Positions 28,250 to 30,659 of a stretch of DNA of 30,659 nucleotides are shown here, piece after piece. A program made the position numbers and the translations under genes. The stretch lies in the NCBI GenBank assembly GCA_934716785.1, contig CAKUYM010000016.1, positions 1-30,659 on the forward strand, in the 5' to 3' direction. The notes below the pieces were generated by a model. It saw nothing but the letters and a program-made list of their open reading frames with translations. It did no database searches and had not been told where the DNA came from. Positions within the stretch are counted from its first letter, which is position 1. Each line of letters opens with the position of its first letter. This stretch comes from an uncultured Bacteroides sp. (GTDB lineage Bacteria; Bacteroidota; Bacteroidia; Bacteroidales; Bacteroidaceae).

Positions 28250-29305
28250 CTATTGGTTCTCCTCAAGTTGTTTTTCCCAATAACGTTGTTTATAAAGTGG
28301 GTTACGATCTCGTTTCATGTCAGGATCCAAAATTCGAAATAAATTCGAATTTTGCTCATCACGTACATCAAACCAAGTACCATTTATATGCATTATTCTT
28401 GTTACAGTTTTTTGGTGATCGATATCCATTAGGCTATACGATGAATTAGAAAACAGACGATGAAAATATCCCCAAGGATCTTTCTCTAACGATAGTTTCT
28501 TAAAAAAATATTCATTAGGTATGCTTTGATAAGAACAATACATATATCTATGTGGTGCAAAAACAATAGGCAAAGAATCACACAGAGACAAATAGAGAGT
28601 ATCCCGTCCATTAGCAATTGCATAATGTTTCTTTGTATCCGAAGACAAACAGACAACCGAATCAGTATTATTCTGCAAAAACATTTCACCATAGATATAA
28701 GACATATCCTTTAATAATCTTTGTCTCAAATTCAGACTATCTACATTATAAGAAATACTATTTCCTAAATCCACTTTAACATTATGAGAACCAAAAATCA
28801 TCTGCACAGGACAATGAGATTCATAACCGTAAAAATAAGGCCACAAATCCGTCCATGCCAAAAAGGTATCACCCATGACCTCTTCATAATCAATAATCCT
28901 TTTTACTTCCCCCTGATTAGAGATAACCATTACCCATTTAATACTATTAAAACAATCATTTAAAGGGTTCCCTGAATAAGAAGTAATCTTCTTCACCTCA
29001 TCAATGGACAATTCTGGTTCATCATGATTTGCAAAACAAAGAAACTTATCTTTGTAAGTTACTATTTTGGAAGGACATCCAAGAAAATCTACATCTAATG
29101 GGCAATCGGCATCGCCAATTAAATAGATACGATGCGAATCTGTAAATACATAATCTTTAAAAACGACATACCTTTTTTCTATGTACCCACTATCGACAAG
29201 CAATTTAGCTTGCGTTTCAACTGTCTGTTGCACCCTATCAACAGATGATAAAGTGCAGCCTGACCCAATAAACAAAAACACCATCAGCCCAATAAACTGT
29301 TTCAT
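28250..29305 (-). CDS. Lipoprotein of unknown function coupled to the RHS gene (candidate immunity or partner protein)
   Basis: This is a 351-residue protein with a short lipoprotein signal: hydrophobic FIGLMVFLFI and lipobox GSGC (Cys17). I recognise no domain. The rest is a mix of beta-strand-like segments with many aromatic residues and several Cys, ending KQLEENQ. The ATG overlaps the RHS stop by 4 nt (ATGA), so translation is probably coupled. In polymorphic toxin loci the gene directly after the toxin tip usually encodes immunity, which makes that the leading guess, but 351 residues is long for an immunity protein and a membrane lipoprotein would protect only outside the cytoplasm. It is noticeably more AT-rich than the acyl-CoA synthetase gene, consistent with horizontal transfer. 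Confidence 0.78.
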   Translation of the reverse strand: MKQFIGLMVFLFIGSGCTLSSVDRVQQTVETQAKLLVDSGYIEKRYVVFKDYVFTDSHRIYLIGDADCPLDVDFLGCPSKIVTYKDKFLCFANHDEPELSIDEVKKITSYSGNPLNDCFNSIKWVMVISNQGEVKRIIDYEEVMGDTFLAWTDLWPYFYGYESHCPVQMIFGSHNVKVDLGNSISYNVDSLNLRQRLLKDMSYIYGEMFLQNNTDSVVCLSSDTKKHYAIANGRDTLYLSLCDSLPIVFAPHRYMYCSYQSIPNEYFFKKLSLEKDPWGYFHRLFSNSSYSLMDIDHQKTVTRIMHINGTWFDVRDEQNSNLFRILDPDMKRDRNPLYKQRYWEKQLEENQ

Positions 29306-30338
29306 AACTTCAATAAATCCTTTAATAGTTTGAATAAATCTTCACCCGTAGTGAGTTTATGATCTTCTCCCTGAATATGATTATCCTTTTTATCATAGAA
29401 AAATAATGTTTCACTATTTCCATGATAGACAGCGCCTTTTCCTGCTTTCAATAGTTTTATATCGTTATCAGACGCTTGTGGATTATATGGATGAGAATGT
29501 AGATCAAAAACTTTTTCTCCACTTACTTTCAAATCTTTCTGCATATCAGAAAAAACACTATTTTCTCTACGGTCTGTTCCAATAATAGCACTTTTACTTC
29601 CGTTGTCATTATACACATCCAATTTCCATTCTACTTTCGTATGATCCGCAGCAAATTTGAATATTGTAGCTGCATCTTCCAATTCTGTTGTTGAAACATG
29701 AATTTCTCGAGATGGGTTCATCTTATCATATTGCATATTAAACATATCCGAAAACAGTTCCTTATTCTTTACTATAACTGGTTCTACATTTGAATTACTA
29801 CTAAACAATCGATCCTCAGAAGAGCCATGCACTATTGTTTGAGAAAATTTTCCAATTTCACTAATTTTGTAATCATCTTTCCCATCCAAATCTATTCGTA
29901 ATATTGGATTACTCTTGCAATACGTATATGGGCTCCAATTGTAATACTTCTCACTTGATGGATCTACTACACCCCATCTTCCTATCGTCGCATCATAATG
30001 TCTCGCCCCATAATCATACCAATCCAATCCGCCTTTCCGATCCAGCTCTTTACCATTATATTTATAAGGCTGCACATTATTGCATACATTAGACATCAGA
30101 CCACCAAAAGGATAATAATCATTCACTTCATCAACTTTACCGGTTTCATCAGCAACTACACGGATATTTCCCTGATGATCTTTAATGTAAAAGTGGAACT
30201 TGTTATCTTGGAAACTATAATAACCAGACTCATTCAGCAACATCTTCAAACTGCCATTCTCATAGACCGCATTGCCACAATAAACAGTAGACGTGACGTT
30301 ATCATTTATAGTATGCGTGGTACGGACTTTACTGCCGT
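29302..30338 (-). CDS. RHS core and JAMM-like C-terminal tip (frameshifted from the upstream RHS part)
   Basis: The open frame runs from the frameshift point near 30338 to the stop at 29302. No ATG lies before 30243; TTG at 30249 is the other candidate start, so this part has no convincing start of its own. It holds the RHS repeat-associated core (DYYPFGG, YKYNGKELDRKGGLDWYDYG, GRWGVVDP, SPYTYCKSNP, DLDGKD). After DLDGKD comes a variable tip of about 190 residues. Counting from the TTG, the tip has HSHP at 251-254, then Ser260 and Asp263, resembling the JAMM pattern HxH-x7-SxxD but one residue shorter, with Glu207 a possible fourth ligand. JAB/JAMM peptidase domains are known as tips of polymorphic toxins. 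A metallopeptidase effector is inferred; substrate unknown. Confidence 0.75.
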
Positions 30339-30659
30339 TGCAGCATATTCATAGACAATACTATTTCCATCAGCAAAACTTATGTGACTAGGCAAATTTA
30401 AGATATTATATTGAATTCCAGTTATATTTTTGTTTAAATCTTTAGTCAGGTTACCATTTTTATCATAAGCATACTCGACCGTTTCATGGGCTGCATCCTT
30501 AAACTCCATACCATTGCCAAATACGGAGTTGGTGGCATTGTCATAAACGGACTCTAGCTGATTGCCATTGTAGGTCAGATTCAGGTTGTCAATCAGACCG
30601 TAAGAATCCGTACCCGTTTGACCGTAACGAAGCAGACCCAGAATATTACCCATTTTGTC
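30306..30659 (-). pseudogene. RHS/YD-repeat protein, upstream part, ends at frameshift (continues past right edge)
   Basis: The frame is open from the right edge with no stop until 30306, so the gene starts outside the window. It has YD-repeat features such as VEYAYDKNGNLTKDLNK and SYGLIDNLNLTYNGNQLESV. After FADGNSIVYEYAA the frame runs into unrelated sequence and a stop. Adding one base at about 30338-30339 (GCAACGGC to GCAGACGGC) would restore YEYAADGSKVRTTHTINDN and join it to the RHS core, so the reading frame appears to have lost one base there. The break could be a true mutation or an assembly error; the site is not a homopolymer run. Confidence 0.75.

Noticed and set aside
30306..30345. 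Programmed ribosomal frameshifting in the RHS gene
   Set aside because: There is no slippery heptamer or obvious downstream structure at the junction; a simple base loss or assembly error is more likely.

Overview
The window looks like a Bacteroides chromosome; the species cannot be fixed from sequence alone. The evidence is a SusC/SusD pair, a hybrid two-component regulator, lipoproteins with Bacteroidetes-type lipoboxes, TAnnTTTG-like promoter elements and an AT-rich base composition. Every gene I can support lies on the minus strand, so the transcriptional order runs from the right edge to the left.

Right end (about 28.1-30.66 kb): the 3' part of an RHS/YD-repeat gene, entering from beyond the window. 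It is broken by an apparent 1-base deletion near 30338. Its last part encodes the RHS core followed by a variable tip with a JAMM-like metallopeptidase signature. A lipoprotein gene of unknown function overlaps its stop by ATGA. A hairpin with a U-rich tail follows. Next comes a fused ADP-forming acyl-CoA synthetase (25.9-28.0 kb), probably a housekeeping gene that marks the edge of the polysaccharide utilization locus (PUL).

Middle (15.4-25.8 kb): a full-length hybrid two-component system (HTCS) heads a run of a GH43 enzyme, a twin-arginine Gfo/Idh/MocA oxidoreductase, a two-helix small membrane protein, a second Tat-type Gfo/Idh/MocA oxidoreductase, a tandem-DUF1080 protein and an ApbE-like flavin transferase without a signal peptide. 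The Gfo/Idh/MocA plus DUF1080 pair is the signature of periplasmic 3-keto-glycoside cleavage. The small membrane protein and the flavin transferase are the least explained members.

Left half (0-15.3 kb): a GH115 alpha-glucuronidase, a beta-propeller (BNR) lipoprotein with a CBM9-like tail, a GH105 unsaturated uronyl hydrolase and an SGNH esterase form one group. A 435-base gap with a 14-bp palindrome separates them from a second group: a DUF1735-DUF1735-GH43 lipoprotein, an IPT/NHL surface lipoprotein, SusC, and SusD cut by the left edge.

Together the genes describe a PUL for an acidic, arabinose-containing, probably acetylated plant glycan. SusC/SusD and the two surface lipoproteins would bind and import it. 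GH43, GH115, GH105, the propeller and the esterase would trim it. The oxidoreductase/DUF1080 module would open glycosidic bonds that ordinary hydrolases do not. The substrate is inferred from gene content only; an arabinogalactan side chain or gum with glucuronate ends fits best. I saw no tRNA, rRNA, insertion sequence or CRISPR array.
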